Source: Bacillota bacterium
GTDB taxonomy: Bacteria; Bacillota_C; Negativicutes; CTSoil-072
Length of the DNA stretch: 10,406 bases
NCBI GenBank assembly: GCA_017861495.1
Contig: JAGFXW010000066.1
Coordinates: forward strand, 1-10,406
Reading direction: 5' to 3'
Notes under the pieces: generated by a model
What the model was told of the DNA's origin: nothing
Database searches by the model: none
Seen by the model: the letters and a program-made list of their open reading frames with translations, nothing else
Translations under genes and position numbers: made by a program
Part shown: piece after piece, positions 1-7,871 of the stretch
Layout of the letters: each line of letters opens with the position of its first letter
Position numbering within the stretch: the first letter of the stretch is position 1

Positions 1-1
1 T

Positions 2-28
2 ATTAAAGAAGCGGAAGAAACAAATTAG
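2..28 (+). CDS. acpP: C-terminal end of probable acyl carrier protein (partial)
   Basis: Only the last eight codons and a TAG stop fall in the window, reading IKEAEETN. Acyl carrier proteins commonly end in a helix containing YIKE or a similar sequence, and acpP lies directly upstream of fabF in most Bacillota, so ACP is the likeliest identity. It would carry the growing acyl chain on a phosphopantetheine arm and hand it to FabF. The attachment serine (DSL motif) lies outside the window, so the assignment rests on position and a very short tail. Another fab gene, or an unrelated protein, cannot be excluded. Confidence 0.45.
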   Translation: MKEAEETN

Positions 29-34
29 TAGGGA

Positions 35-41
35 GAGGTGA
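35..41 (+). promoter_or_regulatory. Ribosome binding site setting the fabF start
   Basis: GAGGTGA matches the extended anti-Shine-Dalgarno complement. It lies 8 bases (counted from the GAGG core) before the TTG at 47. An in-frame GTG at 38 sits inside this site and so cannot be its start. The choice of TTG 47 also gives the usual FabF N-terminus, KKRVVVTG. Confidence 0.7.
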
Positions 42-46
42 ACAGC

Positions 47-1288
47 TTGAAAAAACGAGTTGTTGTTACAGGACTCGGAGCAATTACCCCGATCGGTATA
101 GGCAAGCAAGAGTTTTGGCAAGCTTTGCTGGAAGGTAAATCTGGTGTAGCGAAAATAACCCGGTTTGATCCGACAGATTATGTGACCAAAATTGCCGGTG
201 AAGTAAAGAACTTCGATGCGACGCAATATATAGATAAAAAAGAAGCAAAACGGATGGACCGTTTTACCCAGTTTGCTATTGCTGCTGCCAAAATGGCTTC
301 AGAAGATGCTGGATTGGATTTAGCGGCTGAAGATTTGCAACGGGTTGGTACGGTGATTGGAACCGGTATTGGCGGAATCGATACGCTGAATGACCAGTAT
401 AAGGTGTTATTTGACAAAGGGCCAAATCGGATCAGCCCATTTTTTGTGCCTATGATGATCGCTAACATGGCGGCGGGGCAAGTGTCGATTGCTATGGGAT
501 TACAAGGTCCATGCAGCTGCGTAATTACAGCTTGTGCCACCGGCACGAATTCAATTGGTGATGCTTTCCGGATTATTCAACGCGGCGATGCGGATGTGAT
601 GCTTGCCGGCGGGACAGAAGCTGCGGTATCACCGGCAGCGATGGCGGGCTTTTGCGCCATGAAAGCGATGTCGACATATAATGAGGAACCGGAGAAGGCT
701 TCCAGACCGTTTGATAAAAAACGGGATGGTTTTGTTATGGGTGAAGGCGCTGGCGTTGTTGTTCTGGAATCCTTGGAACATGCGTTGGCAAGAGGGGCAA
801 CAATTTATGCTGAAGTGGGTGGTTATGGTACGAACGCTGATGCGTATCATATTACTGCGCCTGCGCCGGAAGGCGTGCAAGCTGCTAAATGTATGGAATT
901 GGCAATCAAAGATGCAGGCCTGCAAACTGTTGACGTAAATTATATTAATGCGCATGGTACTTCGACGCCGTTAAATGATAAAAATGAAACGCTGGCAATC
1001 AAGTCTTTGTTTGGGGAGCACGCGTCAAAACTGGCGATCAGTTCCATCAAATCAATGACAGGACATTTGCTGGGCGCTTCTGGCGGAATTGAATTTATTG
1101 CCTCGGTATTAACTGTACTTAACGATATGATTCCACCGACAATCAATTATGACGACCCGGATCCGGAATTAGATCTGGATTATGTACCGAATACGGCCCG
1201 TAAGCAGGTTGTGAATGTTGCAATGTCCAATTCTTTCGGGTTTGGCGGTCATAATGCAACTTTGCTGGTGAAAAAATATCAGGCATAG
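47..1288 (+). CDS. fabF: 3-oxoacyl-[acyl-carrier-protein] synthase II (FabF)
   Basis: Beta-ketoacyl-ACP synthase II, a cytosolic condensing enzyme of type II fatty-acid synthesis. It transfers an acyl chain from ACP to its active-site cysteine and condenses it with malonyl-ACP, releasing CO2. The TTG start at 47 gives 413 residues, the normal FabF length. With that numbering the catalytic triad falls at the canonical places: Cys163 in TACATGTNS, His303 in NAHGTSTP and His340 in MTGH, with Lys335 in SSIKS. The N-terminal [16 protein letters not shown] and the C-terminal glycine-rich loop SFGFGGHN (396-403) are also typical. The two histidines place it in the FabF/FabB class, not FabH (Cys-His-Asn), and the length and context favour FabF. 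It probably follows acpP and runs into rnc with an 8-base gap, so it is likely cotranscribed with both. Any FapR-type operator would lie upstream, outside the window. Confidence 0.97.
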   Translation: MKKRVVVTGLGAITPIGIGKQEFWQALLEGKSGVAKITRFDPTDYVTKIAGEVKNFDATQYIDKKEAKRMDRFTQFAIAAAKMASEDAGLDLAAEDLQRVGTVIGTGIGGIDTLNDQYKVLFDKGPNRISPFFVPMMIANMAAGQVSIAMGLQGPCSCVITACATGTNSIGDAFRIIQRGDADVMLAGGTEAAVSPAAMAGFCAMKAMSTYNEEPEKASRPFDKKRDGFVMGEGAGVVVLESLEHALARGATIYAEVGGYGTNADAYHITAPAPEGVQAAKCMELAIKDAGLQTVDVNYINAHGTSTPLNDKNETLAIKSLFGEHASKLAISSIKSMTGHLLGASGGIEFIASVLTVLNDMIPPTINYDDPDPELDLDYVPNTARKQVVNVAMSNSFGFGGHNATLLVKKYQA

Positions 1289-1296
1289 ATTTTAGT

Positions 1297-2019
1297 ATGA
1301 GTGCAAAGATTAGCCAAAAACGAAAATCGACTTTGATTCTTTTTTGCAATGGTTTAGGAATCGTACCTTCTAATATTGTCCTTTATCATCAAGCGTTTAC
1401 GCATACTTCTTATTCCAATGAAGCAAAAGGAATGGTTGTCGAACATAATGAGCGGCTTGAATTTCTTGGTGATGCCGTTTTGGACACGATCATCAGCGAC
1501 TATTTGTTTCGAACGTTTCCGCAAATGCCAGAAGGAAATTTAACAAAAGCCCGCTCCCATGTTGTCTGTGAGCTTGCATTGGCGCGTCTGGCAAAAAGTC
1601 TGAATTTGGGAGAGTATTTGTTGCTCGGAAAAGGGGAAGATCTTTCCGGCGGCCGCAAACGCAACTCGATTTTGGCGGATGCGATGGAAGCTATGATCGG
1701 TGCGCTTTATCTTGATCAAGGAATGAAAGCGGCAAGTGAGTTTGTTTTAACTTTATTTCGCAGTGATTTAGAGATGCTTGCCGGCGGCGATTATGGCCGT
1801 GACTATAAAACCTGGCTGCAAGAAGTAGTGCAAAGGGATAATGACACCCGGATCGGATACGAAGTCGTTGGTGAAGAAGGGCCGGACCACAGTAAAGTAT
1901 TCCATGTAGCGGTTTTTGTGAATGGAGTATTGTTTGGAACCGGTGATGGTAAAAATAAAAAGGAGGCGGAGCAGCAGGCTGCCCGCCAAGCTTTGGTGAA
2001 ATTGAATATCATTCAGTAA
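1297..2019 (+). CDS. rnc: Ribonuclease III
   Basis: Double-strand-specific endoribonuclease that matures rRNA precursors, processes SRP RNA in Bacillus and cuts structured mRNAs, using two Mg2+ ions as a homodimer. The 240-residue product has the family layout. An N-terminal endonuclease domain carries the signature NERLEFLGDAVLD from residue 51, with acidic residues E52, E55 and D59, and D128 and E131 in the second motif (LADAMEAMIGALYLD). These correspond to E38, E41, D45, D114 and E117 of the E. coli enzyme. A C-terminal dsRNA-binding domain spans about 169-238, from DYKTWLQE to KKEAEQQAARQAL. All key residues are present. The ATG at 1297 lies 8 bases after the fabF stop without a clear Shine-Dalgarno, so translation is probably coupled to fabF. 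The N-terminus (MSAKISQKRK) is less conserved, so the exact start is somewhat less certain than the rest. Confidence 0.97.
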   Translation: MSAKISQKRKSTLILFCNGLGIVPSNIVLYHQAFTHTSYSNEAKGMVVEHNERLEFLGDAVLDTIISDYLFRTFPQMPEGNLTKARSHVVCELALARLAKSLNLGEYLLLGKGEDLSGGRKRNSILADAMEAMIGALYLDQGMKAASEFVLTLFRSDLEMLAGGDYGRDYKTWLQEVVQRDNDTRIGYEVVGEEGPDHSKVFHVAVFVNGVLFGTGDGKNKKEAEQQAARQALVKLNIIQ

Positions 2020-2024
2020 CAAAC

Positions 2025-2052
2025 ACAAAGGCGGCCGAAGGGTCGCTTTTGT
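2025..2052 (+). terminator. Terminator-like hairpin after rnc
   Basis: A 12-base-pair stem is visible: arms 2025-2036 and 2041-2052 around a GAAG tetraloop, with only two G-U wobbles. The 5' arm starts in an A-rich run and the 3' arm carries TTTT followed by GTCT, as in many bidirectional or partial intrinsic terminators. It begins 5 bases after the rnc stop and ends 14 bases before the next gene. It may stop or attenuate readthrough, or serve as a processing stem. The T-tract is short and lies inside the stem, so efficiency is uncertain. Confidence 0.6.
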
Positions 2053-2066
2053 CTAATGAGGCTATT

Positions 2067-3119
2067 ATGAATCCATATATTATTCCCATTTTTATTCCTC
2101 ATTATGGTTGCCGGCATGATTGTGTTTTTTGCAACCAACGGAAGATTACCGGAATGGATGCCGTCGTAGGACCGGAAATGGTCAACGAGGTTTTAAGCCG
2201 ACATATTAGCAATATAACACAACCCAGACGGATTGAAGTCGCTTTTTACGGGGGGAGTTTTACTGCGATTTCAAAAAACTTGCAACGTTCTCTGTTGCAG
2301 CCTGTTTTCCAATTGTTGTCGAATGGAGTTATCCATGCTATTCGCGTATCAACCCGCCCGGATGCAATTGATGAAGAGGTAATTGCGTTATTGACAGAAT
2401 ATGGGGTATTGACGGTTGAATTAGGAGTTCAATCCATGGATGCCAAAGTTTTAGAAGCTGCCGGACGCGGACACGGTGTTGATGAAGTTGTGCGAGCAGT
2501 AAACTTGCTTAAGAGTGCCGGTTTTTCTTGCGGTATCCAGTTGATGCCCGGATTACCACAGGAAGATTGGCAAAGTTTGATTTTAACCGCTTTCCGGGCA
2601 ACTCGCTTGAACGCCGATTTTGCCCGTATTTATCCAACGGTTGTGATTGCTGATACACGATTGGCAGATATGTACTTGCAAGGCGTTTATCAGCCGCTTT
2701 CGTTAGAGGAAGCAATCCGCCGCGCCGCCTTTCTAAAACTTATGCTGCAACGTCAAAAAATAAAGGTAATTCGTACAGGGCTGCAGGCAACTGAGGAGTT
2801 GTCACTGCCCGGTGTTGTTTTAGACGGGCCTTACCACCCTGCTTTTGGCGAATTAACGGATTCATATTTGTTCTATGTCATGGGTGCGGTCTATTTTGAA
2901 CAGCGTTGTTCCGATGAACATACAGTGGTAATTCATCATCATCCGTTGGATCATTCAAAAGCCCGCGGGCAGGCAAACCGTAATTTGCGCCGGTGGCAGC
3001 ATAAATACGGACCAGTTGACATACAGTTCATTGCTGATGGCGATTGTCGGGGCGAATTGCGAATTGCGTCGTCAAAAAGGGAGTTTTTGATTAATACAGA
3101 AATGCTGTTGGATCTTTAG
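2067..3119 (+). CDS. Elp3-like radical SAM protein without acetyltransferase domain
   Basis: Radical SAM enzyme of unknown substrate. The cluster motif CRHDCVFC (C15, C19, C22; CxxxCxxC) binds a 4Fe-4S cluster that cleaves S-adenosylmethionine. Further family motifs are YGGSF (61-65), STRPDAI (95-101), ELGVQS (118-123) and QLMPGLP (158-164). These resemble the Elp3/HemN-like radical SAM group. The 350-residue protein has no room for the C-terminal GNAT acetyltransferase domain of true Elp3, so tRNA cm5U formation should not be assumed. Its C-terminal part (about 245-350, with a His-rich IHHHPLDHSKAR stretch) is specific to this subgroup. ATG 2067 is chosen because GAGG at 2058-2061 lies 5 bases upstream; an in-frame TTG at 2049 sits inside the hairpin stem and lacks a ribosome site. 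Related genes are often found between rnc and smc in clostridia and Negativicutes (recalled synteny). Confidence 0.85.
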   Translation: MNPYIIPIFIPHYGCRHDCVFCNQRKITGMDAVVGPEMVNEVLSRHISNITQPRRIEVAFYGGSFTAISKNLQRSLLQPVFQLLSNGVIHAIRVSTRPDAIDEEVIALLTEYGVLTVELGVQSMDAKVLEAAGRGHGVDEVVRAVNLLKSAGFSCGIQLMPGLPQEDWQSLILTAFRATRLNADFARIYPTVVIADTRLADMYLQGVYQPLSLEEAIRRAAFLKLMLQRQKIKVIRTGLQATEELSLPGVVLDGPYHPAFGELTDSYLFYVMGAVYFEQRCSDEHTVVIHHHPLDHSKARGQANRNLRRWQHKYGPVDIQFIADGDCRGELRIASSKREFLINTEMLLDL

Positions 3120-3145
3120 TTGAGCAGGAATTTTAAGAATCAGGC

Positions 3146-3178
3146 AGAACTAATCTAAACGATATTTTCTGTAGTTCT
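3146..3178 (+). other. Weak inverted repeat after the radical SAM gene
   Basis: AGAACTA (3146-3152) and TAGTTCT (3172-3178) are perfect 7-base complements separated by 19 bases, and are followed by a T-rich stretch (TTATGATTTTTG). It could be a poor intrinsic terminator ending the fabF-side transcript. The stem is A+T-rich and the loop long, so this is tentative. Confidence 0.25.
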
Positions 3179-3222
3179 TTATGATTTTTGTAAATAATGA
3201 CAGATGAGACGTGTTGATTGAA

Positions 3223-3251
3223 CGATTTGATACTATCGATGTTTCAAATCG
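3223..3251. promoter_or_regulatory. Candidate smc promoter inside a dyad
   Basis: TGATACTAT (3228-3236) fits an extended -10 element (TGn plus TACTAT). No good -35 hexamer lies 16-18 bases upstream, which extended -10 promoters can tolerate. The -10 hexamer lies in the 13-base spacer between two perfect 8-base arms, CGATTTGA (3223-3230) and TCAAATCG (3244-3251). That arrangement would suit a repressor operator overlapping a promoter, or an mRNA hairpin if transcription starts further upstream. The smc start is about 45 bases downstream. The function is inferred only. Confidence 0.35.
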
Positions 3252-3281
3252 AATAAGCGGAATAGACGAGGGTGATATTTT

Positions 3282-6200
3282 TTGTTGTTACGCCGGTTAG
3301 AAGCTTATGGTTTTAAATCGTTTGCCGATAAAACATGGATCGAGTTCGGGCCGGGAGTTACTGCCATTGTAGGGCCGAATGGCAGCGGAAAAAGCAACAT
3401 TGCGGACGCCATTCGCTGGGCATTGGGAGAACAAAGCATCCGCAGTTTACGTGGGACAAAGTCGGAAGATGTTATTTTTTCCGGCAGTTCTACCAGACGG
3501 GCGTTAGGTGTTGCGGAAATTTCCCTGGTCTTTGATAATAGTGACGGCGTACTGCCGGTTGATTTTCTCGAAGTTGTTATTACCAGAAGGGTTTTCCGGT
3601 CAGGTGATAGCGAGTATTATATCAATAAAGTCCCTTGCCGATTGAAAGATATTCACGACCTTTTTGCGGATACCGGGTTAGGCCGTGAATCGATGACGGT
3701 GATCAGCCAGAACAAAATTGATGAGGTTTTGAATAATCGGCCGGAAGAACGGCGTCTTTTATTTGAAGAAGCTGCTGAGATTACGAAATACAAGCAACGA
3801 AAAAAAGAGGCCTTGCGTAAAATAGAAGACACGGAGCAAAATTTACAGCGGGTGCAGGATATTTTAACGGAAATCGGCGCGCAACTTGCTCCATTGGCGG
3901 AAAGTGCGGAACGGACTGCAAAGTACAATAATTTGCACAATCGTTTGGTGTCTTGTCAGGTTACCCTCATTTTGGATCGACTGCAGAAGTCAGAAACAAT
4001 GTTGGATAGTTTGCAGTTGCAGCAACAAACACTTACAGACCAAGATGTGGCAATTAACACGCAAATTATTGAGTTGGAAGTGGTGAAAGAACAATCTTTG
4101 TCTGACTTGGCAGTTGTAGAACGTCAACTTGCTGATTGGGAACGGGATTTACAAACAGCAAACACGGATTTGGAACGGCTTGGTGGCAGAGCAGCTGTTC
4201 TTCAGGAAAGAACGAAGCAGAGTAAAACGGCGTGGGAAAAATTAACAAATGATATCGATAGTCAAGATAGATTAAAATCTTCTTTTCAGGAAAAAACAAG
4301 TAATTTAAACGCTGAAATGGTTCGCTGGCAGGAAGAAGAACGGAAATTGCAAACCGTTTTTGCAATCGATAAAAAAGCGCTTGATGAGGTTACAATTGGT
4401 GTGTTGGATCGGGAACGCCAGATTCAGGACGCCAATGAGAAGTCCTTCGATTTTTTGCAAAAGCTTGTTACTCATCGAAACACAGTAAAAATTCTCGAGC
4501 GTGACGAACAAGATTGGCATGGACGATATATTGGTTTAAAGAAGGAATATGACCAATATAGCCGGCAGTTAGCGGAAAATGAAGCGCAGGCTGTGGCGTA
4601 TAAAAAGAATGAAGCAAGTTGTAAAGAAACGCTTCAAAGCCTGCAAAACGCAATTTGCGCTGCACGAGCATTACGAGACGAGCAGAATAAAATTTCTTTG
4701 CAGCTTCAAGAACAGGAAAAGAGATATACGGCCGAGTTTAACCAACTCAATTCACGTCAAAAAGTTCTCTCTGCGATGCAGCGGGAATATGAAGGGTTTG
4801 GCCGCGGGATTAAAAGTATTTTAAAAAGTGACTTGCCTTGGCGTTCTGGAATTTGCGGCGCAGCAGCCGAGTTAATTACAGTTGACGAGCAGTATGTTGT
4901 AGCAATTGAAGTGGCTCTTGGCAATTCATTGCAGCATATTGTCACGGATAACGATCAAGTTGCCAAGGCCGCCATTGCTTTTTTAAAAAATAAAAATTTG
5001 GGCCGGGCGACATTTTTGCCATTAAATACCATTCAGGTAATGCAGCCCAGGCCGTTTGAAAAGAAGGCGTCTGAACATACCGGTTCGCTTGGTTTTGCTG
5101 CATCATTGGTGCAATGTGAGCCTCGTTACCGCCGGGTGGTTGATTTCTTATTAGGGCGGACTGTGGTAGCTGCTACGCTTGAAGAAGCGTTGGTTATCGC
5201 GAAACAAAGTTCGTATACGGTTCGAATTGTTACGCTCGATGGTGAAATCGTTCATCCTGGCGGCAGTCTCGCCGGGGGCAGTACGCAGCGGCGGGAAACC
5301 AGTTTTCTCAGTCGGGCGAACGAGGTCCATTTGTTGCAGGAAAAAAGTAATGAAATCCATAGAACAATAGAAGAAGTACGTTCGCAAATTATTCGGTCCC
5401 ATGAAGAAATAAAAAGGCTGGATGTACAGGCTGTCGATTTAGAGCAGCAACGAAATGATTATGATATCAAGCTCGCGCAGGTGGCTATTCATATAGAAAA
5501 ATTGACAGCTGACAAAAAGCGGCTTCTTTTGTCAGTTGAAACGCTGCAGGCTGATATTGCATGCGAAGAAGAAGAAAAAAAGCTGATTGCACAGCGTCTT
5601 TTTGCCAAGAAGGAAGAATTATCCGTTTTGGAAGGCGAAGGAGAAGAACAAAAGCTGCAAACGGGATTATGGCAAGAAGAATTAAAGGTAATGCAACAAA
5701 ACAAGGAAAAATTGCAAAATATTGTAACGGAACGGAAAATACAACTAAATTCTGCGCAACAGCATATCAATGCGGCTTTTAAGCAACTCGAGCAGTTGAA
5801 AGAAGATGTTTCGTCGGTCGTTTTGAAATTGCAAAAAATGAGTGAGGAACGAATTGCGCTTGAGCAACAGTTAAGTCAAACTGATTTGGAAATTGCTGAA
5901 ACTGCGAACCAAAGAGAAGTATTGCAAAATGAACTTATATCCAAACGCCTGGAACAGGATGTCTTGGTAAAAAATAAAATGTCATTGTTGGTCGCTATGC
6001 AAAAGAATGAAAAAGAATTAAAAGATTTTCGGCGCAAACGCAGTGAAATACAAGGACAGTTGAATGACGTTCAATTGCGGTTTACCAAATGTACCTTTGA
6101 TCGGGAAAGTTGTGTGGAGCAGCTCCGGGACCGGTTTCATATCGAAAGAAGTCAAGCAGAGACGTTATTTCTTGCAGAACCGATTGAGCAGCTGCGGCTT

Positions 6201-6839
6201 GAGCAACAAGATTTGGAACGCAGCATTGCTTCGCTGGGGGCAATTAACCCCCAGGCAATTGAAGAATACAGCAAGTTACAAGAAAGACATCAATTTTTGC
6301 AAGTGCAATACAACGATCTTACAGAAGCGCGCGCTTCTTTATTTAAGATCATCGGTGACATTGACCAAACGATGGGCAAGCAGTTTCAAACGGCATTTAA
6401 AATGATCAATGAGTTGTTTGGTGATATTTTTACTCGTTTGTTTGGCGGCGGGCAAGCTCATTTGGAGTTAGCCGGAACAAATGATTTATTAACGGCCGGG
6501 ATTGAAATTATCGTCCAGCCGCCTGGGAAAAAACAGCAAAATCTGAGTTTGTTGTCAGGCGGTGAGCGAGCTCTAACTGTTATTGCGCTGTTATTTGCTT
6601 TTCTTGCTTACCGTCCGGCTCCTTTTTGTGTGGTGGACGAAATTGATGCCGCTCTTGATGAAGCGAATGTCCAGCGATTTAGCGAATTTTTGCGTGGTTA
6701 TGCGCGGAATACGCAATTTATTATTGTTACCCACCGCAAAGGAACAATGGAAGTTGCGGATGTGATGCATGGGATTACAATGGAAGAGGCGGGTGTAACA
6801 CGGTTGGTTTCGGTCAAATTTATGGATCAAGCCGGCTGA
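3282..6839 (+). CDS. smc: Chromosome partition protein SMC
   Basis: Structural maintenance of chromosomes ATPase. As a dimer with ScpA and ScpB it loads near origins and extrudes DNA loops so that sister chromosomes can be organised and segregated. The 1185-residue protein is full length. The N-terminal head has Walker A GPNGSGKS (31-38). A long coiled-coil arm runs from about 165 to 500, a hinge domain spans about 505-667 and ends at GGSLAGGS (660-667), and a returning coiled coil reaches about 1010. The C-terminal head has the signature LSLLSGGER (1088-1096), Walker B CVVDEID (D1119, E1120) and the following D-loop ALDEANV. No frameshift or missing motif is seen. The start is TTG 3282, with GAGGGTGAT (3268-3276) ahead of it; TTG 3285 is an alternative that would remove one residue. 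scpA and scpB are not in the window. ftsY follows after 24 bases and is probably cotranscribed. Confidence 0.97.
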   Translation: MLLRRLEAYGFKSFADKTWIEFGPGVTAIVGPNGSGKSNIADAIRWALGEQSIRSLRGTKSEDVIFSGSSTRRALGVAEISLVFDNSDGVLPVDFLEVVITRRVFRSGDSEYYINKVPCRLKDIHDLFADTGLGRESMTVISQNKIDEVLNNRPEERRLLFEEAAEITKYKQRKKEALRKIEDTEQNLQRVQDILTEIGAQLAPLAESAERTAKYNNLHNRLVSCQVTLILDRLQKSETMLDSLQLQQQTLTDQDVAINTQIIELEVVKEQSLSDLAVVERQLADWERDLQTANTDLERLGGRAAVLQERTKQSKTAWEKLTNDIDSQDRLKSSFQEKTSNLNAEMVRWQEEERKLQTVFAIDKKALDEVTIGVLDRERQIQDANEKSFDFLQKLVTHRNTVKILERDEQDWHGRYIGLKKEYDQYSRQLAENEAQAVAYKKNEASCKETLQSLQNAICAARALRDEQNKISLQLQEQEKRYTAEFNQLNSRQKVLSAMQREYEGFGRGIKSILKSDLPWRSGICGAAAELITVDEQYVVAIEVALGNSLQHIVTDNDQVAKAAIAFLKNKNLGRATFLPLNTIQVMQPRPFEKKASEHTGSLGFAASLVQCEPRYRRVVDFLLGRTVVAATLEEALVIAKQSSYTVRIVTLDGEIVHPGGSLAGGSTQRRETSFLSRANEVHLLQEKSNEIHRTIEEVRSQIIRSHEEIKRLDVQAVDLEQQRNDYDIKLAQVAIHIEKLTADKKRLLLSVETLQADIACEEEEKKLIAQRLFAKKEELSVLEGEGEEQKLQTGLWQEELKVMQQNKEKLQNIVTERKIQLNSAQQHINAAFKQLEQLKEDVSSVVLKLQKMSEERIALEQQLSQTDLEIAETANQREVLQNELISKRLEQDVLVKNKMSLLVAMQKNEKELKDFRRKRSEIQGQLNDVQLRFTKCTFDRESCVEQLRDRFHIERSQAETLFLAEPIEQLRLEQQDLERSIASLGAINPQAIEEYSKLQERHQFLQVQYNDLTEARASLFKIIGDIDQTMGKQFQTAFKMINELFGDIFTRLFGGGQAHLELAGTNDLLTAGIEIIVQPPGKKQQNLSLLSGGERALTVIALLFAFLAYRPAPFCVVDEIDAALDEANVQRFSEFLRGYARNTQFIIVTHRKGTMEVADVMHGITMEEAGVTRLVSVKFMDQAG

Positions 6840-6863
6840 TTTTAGAAGGGATGGAGATTGTAA

Positions 6864-7781
6864 ATGGGCTTTTTTGATCGATTAAAATCTGGTTTAGAAA
6901 AAACCAGGAAAAATTTTACGGACAAGATTGATCAGTTGATATCGGGATATGCTACAATAGACGATGAATTTTTGGAAGATTTGGAAGCCGTATTGTTATC
7001 GGCTGATATCGGGGTACAGACTACTGATAAATTGATGGCTGCGGTTCAGACAGGGATTCGGGCAAAAGAAATCAATACTCCGGATGACCTTCGACCTTAC
7101 TTGAAAACGAAAATAGAAGAAATGCTAATGCGGAATGTTTCAGAAGAGCCTGTTCCTGCCGAACCGCCCCGCGTAATCTTGGTTATTGGTGTCAATGGCG
7201 TTGGCAAAACGACAACAATCGGAAAATTAGGAAATTATTATCGCGAAAAGGGAGAAAAGGTGTTATTGGCAGCAGGGGATACTTTTCGCGCGGCAGCAAT
7301 TGAACAAATAGAAATTTGGGGGAGCCGTATCGGCGTTGATGTGATCAAACAAGCTGCTGGTTCCGATCCTGCAGCGGTTGCCTTTGATGCCGTTCAGGCA
7401 GCCCGCGCCCGGAAAATTGATACATTAATCATCGATACTGCAGGTAGGTTGCATACAAAAGCAAATTTAATGGAAGAACTTAAAAAAATCAATCGGGTTA
7501 TTAATCGTGAAATACCTGGAGCTCCGCATGAAATATTATTGGTATTGGATGCTACAACTGGACAGAACGCTGTCATCCAGGCGAAATTATTCAGCGCTGC
7601 GGCGCCGGTCAGTGGTGTTGTTTTAACAAAATTGGACGGAACGGCAAAAGGTGGAGTTGTTGTGTCAATTGGTGTTGAGCTGGGGTTGCCCGTCCGCTGG
7701 GTTGGTGTAGGAGAAGGAATTGATGATTTGCGTCCGTTTGATGCCAAAGATTTTGCGGAAGCTTTATTTGGTGACAAGTAA
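6864..7781 (+). CDS. ftsY: Signal recognition particle receptor FtsY
   Basis: SRP receptor GTPase at the inner face of the membrane. It forms a twin with Ffh, both GTPases activate each other, and the ribosome-nascent chain is passed to SecYEG. The 305-residue protein has an N domain (about 1-95) and a G domain with G1 GVNGVGKT (109-116), the DTFRAAA insertion-box motif (139-145), DTAGR (191-195), TKLDG (255-259) and the closing GVGEG (281-285). It lacks the long acidic A domain of E. coli FtsY. Short forms like this are normal in Gram-positive relatives and rely on an N-terminal amphipathic helix, here [18 protein letters not shown], to touch the membrane. GGAG at 6853-6856 sits 7 bases before ATG 6864. 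[10 protein letters not shown] instead of [10 protein letters not shown], plus DTFRAAA instead of DVYRPAA, separates it from Ffh downstream. Confidence 0.97.
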   Translation: MGFFDRLKSGLEKTRKNFTDKIDQLISGYATIDDEFLEDLEAVLLSADIGVQTTDKLMAAVQTGIRAKEINTPDDLRPYLKTKIEEMLMRNVSEEPVPAEPPRVILVIGVNGVGKTTTIGKLGNYYREKGEKVLLAAGDTFRAAAIEQIEIWGSRIGVDVIKQAAGSDPAAVAFDAVQAARARKIDTLIIDTAGRLHTKANLMEELKKINRVINREIPGAPHEILLVLDATTGQNAVIQAKLFSAAAPVSGVVLTKLDGTAKGGVVVSIGVELGLPVRWVGVGEGIDDLRPFDAKDFAEALFGDK

Positions 7782-7787
7782 TTATAC

Positions 7788-7816
7788 TTGACAGAGCATG
7801 TGAATTTACTTATAAT
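7788..7816 (+). promoter_or_regulatory. Consensus sigma-A promoter for ylxM-ffh-rpsP
   Basis: TTGACA (7788-7793) and TATAAT (7811-7816) are both exact consensus hexamers separated by exactly 17 bases. Transcription should start near 7822-7825, leaving a leader of about 45-50 bases before ylxM. It lies 6 bases after the ftsY stop, so the SRP-ribosome genes can be expressed independently of smc-ftsY. A perfect match like this usually means strong unregulated transcription, fitting the high demand for Ffh and S16. Confidence 0.88.
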
Positions 7817-7871
7817 GCATATGTAAAGGGTTTTTACTTGACCGGTTTTTAATTAGCAAGAAGGTGAAAGA

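Noticed and set aside
38..46. GTG start for fabF at 38
   Set aside because: The GTG is part of the Shine-Dalgarno itself. TTG 47 gives the canonical length and puts Cys163, His303 and His340 at standard numbering.
2049..2066. Upstream in-frame TTG start for the radical SAM protein
   Set aside because: It lies in the 3' arm of the hairpin, lacks a ribosome binding site, and adds six residues not needed for the family N-terminus. ATG 2067 has GAGG at good spacing.
6234..6254. Perfect 7-bp G/C-rich hairpin (CTGGGGG / CCCCCAG) inside smc
   Set aside because: It falls on the conserved LGAINPQAIEEY coding block of SMC, has no U-tract and is explained by codon choice. No regulatory role can be supported.
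7394..7777. 127-codon minus-strand open frame opposite ftsY
   Set aside because: It mirrors the FtsY G domain coding strand, has no family resemblance and no ribosome site. The same applies to the other minus-strand frames in the window.
6864..7781. FtsY lacking the acidic A domain as a possible truncation
   Set aside because: Short FtsY of about 300-330 residues with an N-terminal amphipathic helix is normal in Gram-positive lineages, and all G motifs are present.
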